Shown in pieces: positions 35,647 to 43,251 of a stretch of DNA of 64,000 bases. Source of the stretch: HyVt-105 sp049975425 (GTDB lineage: Bacteria; Bacteroidota; Bacteroidia; Bacteroidales; VadinHA17). The translations under genes and the position numbers were made by a program. The stretch lies in the NCBI GenBank assembly GCA_049975425.1, contig JBNGDI010000010.1, positions 1-64,000 of the forward strand. Direction: 5' to 3'. How positions within the stretch are numbered: the stretch's first letter is position 1; the number at the start of each line of letters is the position of its first letter. A model generated the notes under the pieces. That model saw only the letters and a list, made by a program, of their open reading frames with translations. It did not search any database and was not told the DNA's origin.

Positions 35647-35661
35647 GACAAAATAGTACCA
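35647..35661 (+). promoter_or_regulatory. Shared regulatory core, copy 3 (mannanase operon)
   Basis: GACAAAATAGTACCA differs from copies 1 and 2 at a single base (C for T). It lies 183 bases before the GH5 start and 158 bases from the AraC start. The -7 region is weaker here, and the surrounding bases do not align with the other copies, so the core alone is conserved. The rest of 35490-35844 shows no gene that I can support. Confidence 0.5.
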
Positions 35662-35844
35662 TACGGGAATATTCAGAAATTGCCGCATAGAAAAGTTGAT
35701 GCTTGCACACCCTGATAAACCGGTACCATGAGATTGATGAAAATACGAAATGGGCATTATTGTATTATGATTTAAAAGAAAGGTATTATTCCCGAACAGG
35801 CCGGTTTATTATTTTTACCAAGCAGGTAATTAAATATCAATCAA

Positions 35845-37155
35845 TTGAAATACAGTTTGCTAACCACTCTCCTGTTACTGGCTTTGATTCCCGTTCGCAT
35901 GACCGGCCAGCCAGCTCATGCAGATGAATACGTTACCGTGCAGCACGGTACCTTCATGAAAAACGGCCAGCCTTATTATTTTATAGGAACTAATTACTGG
36001 TTCGGAGGAATTCTTGGGTCGGCCGGGAAATACGGAAACCGGGAAAGGCTTATCCGGGAACTCGATCATCTGAAAAAGATCGGTGTAAACAACCTTCGTA
36101 TCCTGGTAGGTGCGGAGGGACCCGACAATGAACCTTTTCGCGTTACACCCGCTCTGCAGCCCGAACCGGGGGTTTATAACGAAGAACTGCTTGACGGACT
36201 GGATTTTCTGCTGGTTGAAATGAAAAAACGGGGGCAGGTAGCTGTTTTGTATCTGAACAACAGCTGGGACTGGTCGGGCGGATATGCCCAGTACCTGAAC
36301 TGGAACGGATACGGATCCATCCCCTATCCTTCAGTGAAGCCCCATACCTGGCAGGAATTTATGAGCTATGCAGGCCGGTTTCACCATTGCGAAAACTGCC
36401 TCAGGCAATTCAGGGAACATATAAAATTCATACTTGGGCGTACCAACCGGTATACCGGCATAAAATATACCGAAGATCCGGTGATCATGACCTGGGAAAT
36501 CGGCAATGAGCCCAGGGCATTTTCCAGGGAAAGCATCCCTGCTTTCGAAAAATGGATCGGAGAAACAGCTGCCCTGATCAAAATCATGGATTCCAACCAC
36601 CTGGTGACAACCGGAACCGAAGGACAGCACGGATGCGAAGGATCCATGGAAGTGTTCGAACGCATCCATTCCGATCCGAACATTGATTACCTCACCATGC
36701 ATATCTGGCCCAAAAACTGGGCCTGGCTGGATATACACGATATACCCGGCAGCCTGCAAACCAGCATAGAAAATACCACCCGGTATATGACTGATCATAT
36801 GGAAGTAGCCCGGAAACTGGATAAGCCACTGGTGCTGGAAGAATTCGGTCTTCCCCGTGATGAACACGGGTACGGGCCGGAGGAATCGGTGAAATGCCGC
36901 AACCGGTATTACCGGCATGCTTTCAGTCAGGTACTGGAATCCGCACGCCACCGCGACGTACTGGCGGGATGCAACTTCTGGGCATGGGCCGGGGAAGGAA
37001 GGCCTGCTCCCGGCAGGATATTCTGGCAGATAGGTGACGATTACCTGGGCGATCCCCCGCAGGAAGAGCAGGGCCTGAATTCCGTATTCGATACCGATTC
37101 CACGGTTTCCCTTATCAGTAAGTACAACCGGAAACTTTCCAAAATTATACAATAA
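35845..37155 (+). CDS. GH5_7-like endo-beta-1,4-mannanase
   Basis: A 436-residue secreted family 5 enzyme; subfamily 7 mannanases show this layout. The signal peptide reads MKYSLLTTLLLLALIPVRM. The start must be TTG at 35845: a stop lies at 35827 and no ATG precedes the signal peptide. FIGTNYWFGGILG is the barrel start, the acid/base Glu about 221 is in WEIGNEPR and the nucleophile Glu about 332 in LEEFGLPRD. It cuts internal mannosidic bonds of mannan or glucomannan. GH26 follows 7 bases downstream, so this is the first gene of the mannan operon. Confidence 0.9.
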   Translation: MKYSLLTTLLLLALIPVRMTGQPAHADEYVTVQHGTFMKNGQPYYFIGTNYWFGGILGSAGKYGNRERLIRELDHLKKIGVNNLRILVGAEGPDNEPFRVTPALQPEPGVYNEELLDGLDFLLVEMKKRGQVAVLYLNNSWDWSGGYAQYLNWNGYGSIPYPSVKPHTWQEFMSYAGRFHHCENCLRQFREHIKFILGRTNRYTGIKYTEDPVIMTWEIGNEPRAFSRESIPAFEKWIGETAALIKIMDSNHLVTTGTEGQHGCEGSMEVFERIHSDPNIDYLTMHIWPKNWAWLDIHDIPGSLQTSIENTTRYMTDHMEVARKLDKPLVLEEFGLPRDEHGYGPEESVKCRNRYYRHAFSQVLESARHRDVLAGCNFWAWAGEGRPAPGRIFWQIGDDYLGDPPQEEQGLNSVFDTDSTVSLISKYNRKLSKIIQ

Positions 37156-37162
37156 CTATTCC

Positions 37163-38287
37163 ATGAAATCCCTTTCCCTCTCTCTTTGTTTTTTGCTGAC
37201 ATGTACGGCTTGCACAGAAAAACAGGAAGACAAAATAAAACCTGCCGATCCCCGGGCCACCCTGCAAACGGAAAACCTTCTGAATGCGCTGCACCAACTT
37301 TCTTCCCGCGGCATCATGTTTGGTCACCAGGACGACCTGGCCTATGGAATTGGCTGGGTATATCCGGAAGGTGTATCAGATGTTAAGAGAATATGCGGCG
37401 ATTTCCCCGCCGTTTACGGAATGGATCTCGGGCACCTGGAGAAAGGCTCACCGGTTAACCTCGATTCGGTTCCGTTCGTACAGATGCGGGAGTTTGCCCG
37501 TGACATCTTTTCCCGGGGAGGGGTCATCACCCTGAGCTGGCACGCCGATAATCCCCTCACCGGAGGTTCAGCCTGGGATATCAGTTCCCGTAGGGCTGTG
37601 CAATCGGTTTTGCCCGGGGGGGAGAAACACGAAACATTCAAAAAGTGGCTCGACCGCCTGGCCAATTTTTTCCATACCCTGTACAACGAACAGGGCCAGG
37701 CTATCCCGGTGATCTTCCGTCCCTTTCACGAACATACCGGAAGCTGGTTCTGGTGGGGAAAAGACCTGTGCACTCCGGAAGAATTCATTGATCTCTGGCG
37801 GTTCACGTTCAACTACCTGTGCCGGGATAAACAGGTACACCATCTGTTGTTTGCTTACTCTCCCTCGTCGGGCTTTGAATCGGAAGAGGAATACCTTGAA
37901 AGGTATCCGGGAAACAACTATGTGGATCTGGTCGGTTTCGATGATTACCAGATGGGGCCAGAAGAAAAAACTGATTTCAGAGACCGTGTGAGCAGGAAGC
38001 TGGATATACTTTCTGAGGTGGCCGCTAAGCATCAGAAAGTGGCTGCCCTTACGGAAACAGGGCTGGAAGGCATCCCGGATCCGGAATGGTGGACCGGCGT
38101 GCTGTGGCCAGCCGTGCAAAACCATCCCATTTCTTACGTACTGGTCTGGAGAAATGCCCACAACCGCCCGGGGCATCATTACGCCCCCTATCCGGGACAT
38201 GTCAGCGAACGCAATTTTATTGAGTTCCATAAACTTCCCGGCACGTTATTTCAGCACGAGATCACTATGGAAAGCATTTACCGGTAA
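37163..38287 (+). CDS. GH26 beta-mannanase (lipoprotein)
   Basis: A 374-residue family 26 enzyme with lipobox TCTAC, so lipid-anchored. Motifs: GIMFGHQDDLAYG at the first barrel strand, VITLSWHADNP, acid/base Glu about 190 in RPFHEHTGSWFWWG and nucleophile Glu about 298 in ALTETGLEG. GH26 releases mannobiose in the equivalent Bacteroides fragilis cluster (ManA), which would feed the next two genes. Spacing to GH5 is 7 bases and to GH130 17 bases. Confidence 0.95.
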   Translation: MKSLSLSLCFLLTCTACTEKQEDKIKPADPRATLQTENLLNALHQLSSRGIMFGHQDDLAYGIGWVYPEGVSDVKRICGDFPAVYGMDLGHLEKGSPVNLDSVPFVQMREFARDIFSRGGVITLSWHADNPLTGGSAWDISSRRAVQSVLPGGEKHETFKKWLDRLANFFHTLYNEQGQAIPVIFRPFHEHTGSWFWWGKDLCTPEEFIDLWRFTFNYLCRDKQVHHLLFAYSPSSGFESEEEYLERYPGNNYVDLVGFDDYQMGPEEKTDFRDRVSRKLDILSEVAAKHQKVAALTETGLEGIPDPEWWTGVLWPAVQNHPISYVLVWRNAHNRPGHHYAPYPGHVSERNFIEFHKLPGTLFQHEITMESIYR

Positions 38288-38304
38288 ATATCAACTGAGC
38301 CACC

Positions 38305-39483
38305 ATGAAAGCATCCGAGAAACGCCTGCAGAGTATGATAAAGGAATATGAAAAGCTGGTGAACCGGGACAATCCCCCGCTCGAGCCGGTTAACGGTATT
38401 TACCGCAGATACCGGTATCCTGTGCTTACCGCTGCCCATGTCCCCCTGCACTGGCGGTACGATATGGATCCCGCAACCAATCCTTTCATGATGGAAAGGA
38501 TCGGGTTTAATTCCACATTCAACGCCGGGGCCATTAAACTGAACGGAAAATACCTTCTGGCCGTAAGGGTGGAAGGCGTTGACCGGAAATCTTTCTTCGC
38601 CATTGCCGAAAGTCCCAATGGAACCGACCGTTTCCGTTTCTGGAACGAACCGGTGGATCTGCCCGAAACGGAAAACCCGGATGTAAACGTGTACGATATG
38701 CGGCTTACCCGTCATGAAGACGGCTGGATATACGGCATTTTCTGCACGGAAAGAAAAGACCCCAACGCCCCGCCGGGAGACATGTCTTCGGCCGTGGCCG
38801 CCGCCGGCATTGCACGCACCCGCGATCTGAAAACCTGGGAAAGGTTGCCCGACCTGCGCTCGGAATACCAGCAACGGAATGTGGTATTGCATCCTGAATT
38901 CGTAAACGAACAGTATGCCCTGTATACCCGCCCCCAGGAAGGGTTTATCGAAGCCGGCAACGGCGGGGGCATTGGCTGGGCGCTGGTAAAGGATATCACC
39001 CGGGCAGAAATCGGTGAGGAAGTGATCATCAATCCGCGGCGGTACCATACTGTCAATGAGATGAAGAACGGGGAAGGCCCCCCGCCCCTGAAAACCCCTC
39101 ATGGATGGCTGCATCTGGCCCACGGAGTCAGGGCCTGTGCCGCCGGCTTGCGGTACGTTCTCTACATGTATCTGACCGACCTGCAGCACCCGGAACGCAC
39201 CCTGGCCGAACCGGCAGGATACTTCATGGCTCCGGAAGGAGAGGAACGGGTGGGTGACGTTTCCAATGTACTGTTTTCCAACGGCTGGATAGCCGATGAG
39301 GACGGCATCGTATATATCTATTACGGTTCATCAGACACCCGCATGCACGTGGCCGTTTCCAGCATTGAAAGGCTCACGGACTATTGCCTGAACACACCCC
39401 CTGACGGGTACCGTTCAGCCGCTTCGGTACAGAACATAAAAAAGTTGATTGACAAAAACCGGGAATACCTTAAGGGGAAATGA
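38305..39483 (+). CDS. 4-O-beta-D-mannosyl-D-glucose phosphorylase (GH130)
   Basis: A 392-residue cytoplasmic enzyme that splits Man-beta-1,4-Glc with phosphate to mannose 1-phosphate and glucose. The family 130 subgroup 1 features are readable: ERIGFNSTFNAGAIKLNGKY, the general acid Asp131 in NVYDMRLTRHEDGWIYG (the same residue number as the catalytic Asp of the B. fragilis enzyme, from memory), and RPQEGFIEAGNGGGIGWAL. No signal peptide. Its stop overlaps the epimerase start (ATGA), so translation of the two is coupled. Confidence 0.95.
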   Translation: MKASEKRLQSMIKEYEKLVNRDNPPLEPVNGIYRRYRYPVLTAAHVPLHWRYDMDPATNPFMMERIGFNSTFNAGAIKLNGKYLLAVRVEGVDRKSFFAIAESPNGTDRFRFWNEPVDLPETENPDVNVYDMRLTRHEDGWIYGIFCTERKDPNAPPGDMSSAVAAAGIARTRDLKTWERLPDLRSEYQQRNVVLHPEFVNEQYALYTRPQEGFIEAGNGGGIGWALVKDITRAEIGEEVIINPRRYHTVNEMKNGEGPPPLKTPHGWLHLAHGVRACAAGLRYVLYMYLTDLQHPERTLAEPAGYFMAPEGEERVGDVSNVLFSNGWIADEDGIVYIYYGSSDTRMHVAVSSIERLTDYCLNTPPDGYRSAASVQNIKKLIDKNREYLKGK

Positions 39484-40694
39484 GCAGCACCGAAGAAGAC
39501 ATAATACACCGGTTAAAGGAAAATGCACGGAAGGAACTGACGGAAAACATCCTTCCTTTCTGGACAGAACGTATGCCCGACCGGAAACAGGGAGGATTTT
39601 ACGGCCGGATTGACGGAAAAAACACGGTTCACCCCGATGCCCCGAAAGGAGCCGTGCTGAACGCCCGCATTCTGTGGACGTTTTCCTCAGCCTGTTATGA
39701 CCTGGGGATTCCTTCATCTCTGGAGGCAGCCAGCCGTGCATGGGAATATATCAACCGGTTTTTTTTCGATGAAGAATACGGAGGCGTGTGGTGGAGCCTG
39801 AACAGCAACGGCACACCGCGGGAGACAAAAAAACAGGTTTATGCCCAGGCCTTTTTCATTTACGCCCTGAGCCGGTATTTTATTACCACAGGGGATAACA
39901 ATGCCGGAAAAAGAGCCGTGGAACTATACGAACTGCTGGAAAAACACAGCCTTGACCGGCAATACGGAGGTTACCTGGAAGCTTTCAGCCGTGAATGGAA
40001 AGAGATGGAAGATATCCGTCTGAGCAAAAAGGATGAAAACGAAAAAAAAACCACCAACACCAACCTCCATGTGCTGGAGGCATATACCATGCTTTCAAAG
40101 GTTTGGCCCGACAGGCATCTACGTAGTCAGCTACGTAGTTTGCTACGTAGTTTTCTGGAAAAGATCATTCATTCCGGGACTTTTCACCTCCAATTGTTTT
40201 TCGACGAGTTCTGGAATCCACGGTCGCAACTGGTGTCGTACGGTCACGACATCGAGGCAGCCTGGCTGCTTTACGAAGCTGCTTTGATGCTCGGGGACCC
40301 TTCGCTGATCCGGGGGGTGGCGGAAATTTCTGTTAAAATGGTGGATGCGGCCCTGGAGGGATTTCAGGATGACGGAAGTTTGATTTATGAGAAAGATGAT
40401 TCGAAAGGTTACCTTGATATGGACCGCCACTGGTGGGTTCAGGCCGAAGCGGTGGTAGGGCTGGTTCATGCCTGGCAACTAACTGGAAAGAAGGGATACC
40501 TGGAAAAGGCCGACCGGTGTTTCAGCTACATCACAGGCCATTTGACAGACAGGAAGAACGGGGAATGGTACTGGAGTATCCGCGCCGACGGGACAGCCAA
40601 CACCGTTGACGATAAGGCAGGATTCTGGAAATGCCCCTACCATAACAGCCGGATGTGCATGGAGATCATGCGAAGGTTCAAGGAAATCTCATAA
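39480..40694 (+). CDS. Mannobiose/cellobiose 2-epimerase (AGE family)
   Basis: A 404-residue (alpha/alpha)6-barrel epimerase that converts mannobiose to mannosylglucose (or cellobiose to glucosylmannose), making the substrate for GH130. Family stretches: ILPFWTERMPDRKQGGFYGRIDG, NARILWTFSSACY, NLHVLEAYTML, SYGHDIEAAWLL and HWWVQAEAVVG; several barrel His residues line the site. No signal peptide. Unusual: residues at about 213-225 (HLRSQLRSLLRSF) are encoded by three 12-bp repeats of CTACGTAGT plus a variable codon (40119-40153), a motif found again at 57541. Compared with the family the helix length seems unaltered. Confidence 0.94.
   Translation: MSSTEEDIIHRLKENARKELTENILPFWTERMPDRKQGGFYGRIDGKNTVHPDAPKGAVLNARILWTFSSACYDLGIPSSLEAASRAWEYINRFFFDEEYGGVWWSLNSNGTPRETKKQVYAQAFFIYALSRYFITTGDNNAGKRAVELYELLEKHSLDRQYGGYLEAFSREWKEMEDIRLSKKDENEKKTTNTNLHVLEAYTMLSKVWPDRHLRSQLRSLLRSFLEKIIHSGTFHLQLFFDEFWNPRSQLVSYGHDIEAAWLLYEAALMLGDPSLIRGVAEISVKMVDAALEGFQDDGSLIYEKDDSKGYLDMDRHWWVQAEAVVGLVHAWQLTGKKGYLEKADRCFSYITGHLTDRKNGEWYWSIRADGTANTVDDKAGFWKCPYHNSRMCMEIMRRFKEIS
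40119..40153 (+). repeat. In-frame TACGTAG repeat array, 12-bp period
   Basis: TACGTAG occurs at 40120, 40132 and 40144, each inside the unit CTACGTAGT followed by a different triplet (CAG, TTG, TTT). The 12-bp period equals four codons and encodes Leu-Arg-Ser-X three times within the epimerase. The same unit forms an array at 57541-57588. Confidence 0.85.
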
Positions 40695-40815
40695 TATTCT
40701 TAGATCCGAATATTCCCGGGATCATATTTTTTTCTTGCTTCCGGAAAATTTCACACTCAGATTTCGATATCTTCTGGCAAATACCAACAATTTTTCGTTA
40801 ATTTGCATTTAACAG

Positions 40816-40945
40816 GTTCGGTTTGCCGAGTGGTCAGGCGCTGGTCTGCAAAACCAGTTACAGCGGTTCGAACCGAGCTCCCCGGCAGGGGAGCGAGCTC
40901 ATGAGCCGACGATAGGAGGCGAATAATCCGCAGCGGATTCGTTCT
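40816..40945 (+). pseudogene. Degenerate tRNA-Cys copy with palindromic tail
   Basis: Bases 40816-40873 match the intact tRNA-Cys at 40963-41020 except for two substitutions, including GTTCGGT for the acceptor GGTCGGT. After TTCGAA the T stem and acceptor 3' strand are lost and replaced by a tail with two hairpins: GAGCTCCCC with GGGGAGCGAGCTC (40875-40901) and TCCG-CAG-CGGA inside CGAA...TTCG (40920-40941). The tail also carries an inverted copy of the T-arm bases CGAATCCGCT. It cannot form a cloverleaf, so it should be non-functional. Confidence 0.75.
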
Positions 40946-40962
40946 TAAAAAATTGAAATAAT

Positions 40963-41033
40963 GGTCGGTTTGCCGAGTGGTTAGGCGCTGGTCTGCAAAA
41001 CCAGTTACAGCGGTTCGAATCCGCTACCGACCT
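40963..41033 (+). tRNA. tRNA-Cys (anticodon GCA)
   Basis: The acceptor GGTCGGT (40963-40969) pairs with ACCGACC (41026-41032). The anticodon stem CTGGT/ACCAG (with loop CTGCAAA) gives GCA. The T arm is AGCGG-TTCGAAT-CCGCT. The discriminator is T41033, the identity base of tRNA-Cys, and CCA is not encoded. It is intact, unlike the copy 147 bases upstream. Confidence 0.95.
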
Positions 41034-41037
41034 CTGC

Positions 41038-41072
41038 AAAATCCCCTTCCACAAAGTGGCCGGGGATTTTTT
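41038..41072 (+). terminator. Rho-independent terminator after tRNA-Cys
   Basis: AATCCCC (41040-41046) pairs with GGGGATT (41062-41068), with an inner CAC/GTG pair, followed by a T run to 41072. It ends the tRNA-Cys transcript. Confidence 0.75.
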
Positions 41073-41134
41073 CTGCCTGGCCGGTGAAAGCCTGCTTTTC
41101 AGCAGGCCGGGAAGTAAAATGACCCACCTTTTCC

Positions 41135-42259
41135 CTATTTGCTCATCCACCGGGCAAACAAAACATCATATACTCCATAGTAAGGAATGCCTTCCCTGTC
41201 AACCTCCCGGTATATCAGCTCCATCCTCTCCAGAGCCTTCAGCGAGCGGAGCACTGTGGAAGGATTGCCCAGGGAATGGGCCGTGATGAAGGCTGAGGAA
41301 GTCGGCTGGTAAACCCTCCCTTCCCGGGCGATCGCCTTCAGAAGATCCCACTGGGCCCCGGTCAGCATTTCACGGTAACCAAAGAATACAAACTCCTGCT
41401 CCTTTAACATCCTGCCGGCTTCTTCCCTCCAGGTATCTTCCGTGATCTTCTTTCCCGATGATATAAACACCCGGTTGCACAAAAGCTGAACATAATAGGT
41501 ATGCAGTTCAGTCCATTGCAGCATGGAATCCACTACATCCGCAGAAACCGATTTTCCTCTCTCCTCGAATTTGCTGATGATGAAGTCCCTGTACACAGAT
41601 TTTTCCAGCTTGCCTATTTGCATAAAGTGGGTGCTCCGGTAAAACGGCCGTTCCGGGTTCATGAAAAGATCGGCCATGATGTGTTGCTGACTTCCAGAAA
41701 ATATAAAATGCACATTCCTCATTTCATGAACAACCGACCGCAACCAGGCATCCGTTTGCTTCTCCGGATACTCCAGTATTTGCTGAAATTCATCCAGCGC
41801 AATGACCACAGGCTGTGTATGTTTTTCCAGAAAAGTGATCAGGTCGGCCAGTGTTTTTCTGCTCTCCCCGGAACTCACCCTGAGACTCACCTGAGGCTGC
41901 CCGCTCAGTGCATCATAGCTGATTACCGGCCGTAACAACCGGATCAGGTCCCATGCCTTTTTCCCGAACCCGGTTTTTTCAGCATGCGCACGAACGATGG
42001 CTGTACAAAGCCCGTTCAGCAATTCATTTATTGACTCGGTGGGCAGAATGTCAAGGTATATCGTTGTATACCGTCCCTGTATGTGATGAAACAGATGCTT
42101 TATCAGTGCCGTCTTACCCAGTCTGCGCAATGCCACCAGCGTAGCCGATTGCCCTCCCCGCAAGCACCGGGTGAGTTGTTCCAGTTCACTTTCCCTGTTG
42201 CAAAAATAAGCAGGACCGTAATAACCGGTTACCGGAAAAGGAGTCTGTGGTTGTTTCAT
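41135..42259 (-). CDS. AAA/STAND-type ATPase with winged helix
   Basis: A 374-residue ATPase of the archaeal-ATPase-like group common in Bacteroidota and archaea. Its Walker A region ALRRLGKTALIKHLF (about 45-59) fits this group's variant P-loop, Walker B is VVIALDEFQQIL (about 151-162), a sensor-like Ser is in FIFSGSQQHIM, and the C-terminal 80 residues form a winged helix (LTGAQWDLLKAIARE, STVLRSLKALERMELIYRE). Its role is unknown; members are patchily distributed and often look mobile. A perfect 43-bp inverted repeat lies ten bases upstream of the start codon, so it may control its own expression. No partner gene is adjacent. Confidence 0.8.
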   Translation of the reverse strand: MKQPQTPFPVTGYYGPAYFCNRESELEQLTRCLRGGQSATLVALRRLGKTALIKHLFHHIQGRYTTIYLDILPTESINELLNGLCTAIVRAHAEKTGFGKKAWDLIRLLRPVISYDALSGQPQVSLRVSSGESRKTLADLITFLEKHTQPVVIALDEFQQILEYPEKQTDAWLRSVVHEMRNVHFIFSGSQQHIMADLFMNPERPFYRSTHFMQIGKLEKSVYRDFIISKFEERGKSVSADVVDSMLQWTELHTYYVQLLCNRVFISSGKKITEDTWREEAGRMLKEQEFVFFGYREMLTGAQWDLLKAIAREGRVYQPTSSAFITAHSLGNPSTVLRSLKALERMELIYREVDREGIPYYGVYDVLFARWMSK

Positions 42260-42268
42260 TCTTTATAA

Positions 42269-42311
42269 TTTGTAATTTACATTATGCAATTTACATAATG
42301 TAAATTACAAA
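42269..42311. repeat. Perfect 18-bp inverted repeat before the ATPase gene
   Basis: Bases 42269-42286 are exactly complementary to 42294-42311 around a 7-base spacer (CAATTTA). The arms are AT-rich (TTTGTAATTTACATTATG). It begins ten bases from the ATPase start codon, within its promoter or leader. It could be an operator for a dimeric regulator, a hairpin over the ribosome-entry region, or a mobile-element relic. Confidence 0.85.
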
Positions 42312-42364
42312 ATCAAAAATATCTAACCGTATTCTGAAAAATGCATTTTTACACCGTACACCGG

Positions 42365-42390
42365 AAAAAAAACCGGCACATGCCCGGTTT
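42365..42390 (-). terminator. Terminator after the metallo-hydrolase gene
   Basis: On the minus strand AAACCGG pairs with CCGGTTT around a 7-base loop and continues into a T run (the A run at 42365-42372 on the plus strand). It is placed 90 bases after the stop at 42480. Confidence 0.65.
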
Positions 42391-42479
42391 ACGTAATAAG
42401 TGAAAAGGATGCGCCGGAAAACCAACATTCCCGTTCACCACTAGATAACGCCACACCCTTCTCTTAAATGGAGAAGGTT

Positions 42480-43199
42480 TCACATCTTCCTGATTCTTAC
42501 CTCAATATCCTTCTCGTCTTTCAACAGCTCTGCCAGTTTGCCGGTATCCGTATCTCCGTAGTGGTAGGGATACAGAATTTTCGGACGGAAACGACGGGCC
42601 GCTTCGGCCACCATTTCGGGAGTCATGGTATAGGGCCGGTTCATGGGGAGAAAGGCCACATCGATATCCTTCAGATTGCTCATTTCCGGGATATTCTCCG
42701 TATCGCCTGCCACATACACTTTTTTATCCCCGAAATGCAGCACATACCCGTTACCCACCCCTCTGGGATGGTATGATGATTCGAGGTTGTAGGCGGGAAC
42801 CGCCTCAATTTTTATCCCGAACACTGTTTGCTGGTCGCCGTTGGCCATCACCTGCCCGAAACCAAGCCGTTCATTGCACTGAGCCGTGAGGACAGTCACG
42901 GTTTTGTCAGTGCGGATCTTTGCTATGGCATCGGGATCCAGATGATCGCCGTGAGCATGGGTGATCAGGATCAGGTCGGCATCGGGCATCTTTGCATAAT
43001 CGGTACCGAACATCGAAACCGGATCGATATGGATCACCCGGTTCTGGTGCTGCATCATCAGCGTACCATGGGCAATGAATGTAATCTCCAGGTCGCCTGA
43101 TGAAGTGGTAATAATATCTTTCTGATAATCCTGGGCAAAAAGCCCGGGTTGTATCCATGCGAACAGGAACATAAGCCACGCGGTTTTCATTTTATTCAT
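42480..43199 (-). CDS. Secreted metallo-beta-lactamase-fold hydrolase (UlaG-like)
   Basis: About 239 residues from the ATG at 43199, with a signal peptide ending GLFAQ. The metal-binding motif THAHGDHLD (about 80-88) and later GDTENIPEM and PYHYGDT residues fit the UlaG/MBL-fold group of phosphodiesterase or lactonase-like enzymes. The substrate is unknown. It is 52 bases downstream of the DUF5916 gene on the same strand, so the two may be one transcript. Confidence 0.85.
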   Translation of the reverse strand: MNKMKTAWLMFLFAWIQPGLFAQDYQKDIITTSSGDLEITFIAHGTLMMQHQNRVIHIDPVSMFGTDYAKMPDADLILITHAHGDHLDPDAIAKIRTDKTVTVLTAQCNERLGFGQVMANGDQQTVFGIKIEAVPAYNLESSYHPRGVGNGYVLHFGDKKVYVAGDTENIPEMSNLKDIDVAFLPMNRPYTMTPEMVAEAARRFRPKILYPYHYGDTDTGKLAELLKDEKDIEVRIRKM

Positions 43200-43251
43200 A
43201 TTTATGGTGTACTCAATCAAAGATAATACACCCGGAGCACGTACACAATGT

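Noticed and set aside
35703..35927. 74-residue frame between the regulatory core and GH5
   Set aside because: It overlaps the GH5 signal peptide by over 80 bases and lacks family resemblance.
40816..40890. A second functional tRNA-Cys
   Set aside because: The T stem and acceptor 3' strand cannot pair; the cloverleaf fails.
41135..42259. Part of a toxin or anti-phage operon
   Set aside because: Neighbours are tRNA genes and a metallo-hydrolase with its own terminator; no second component is adjacent.
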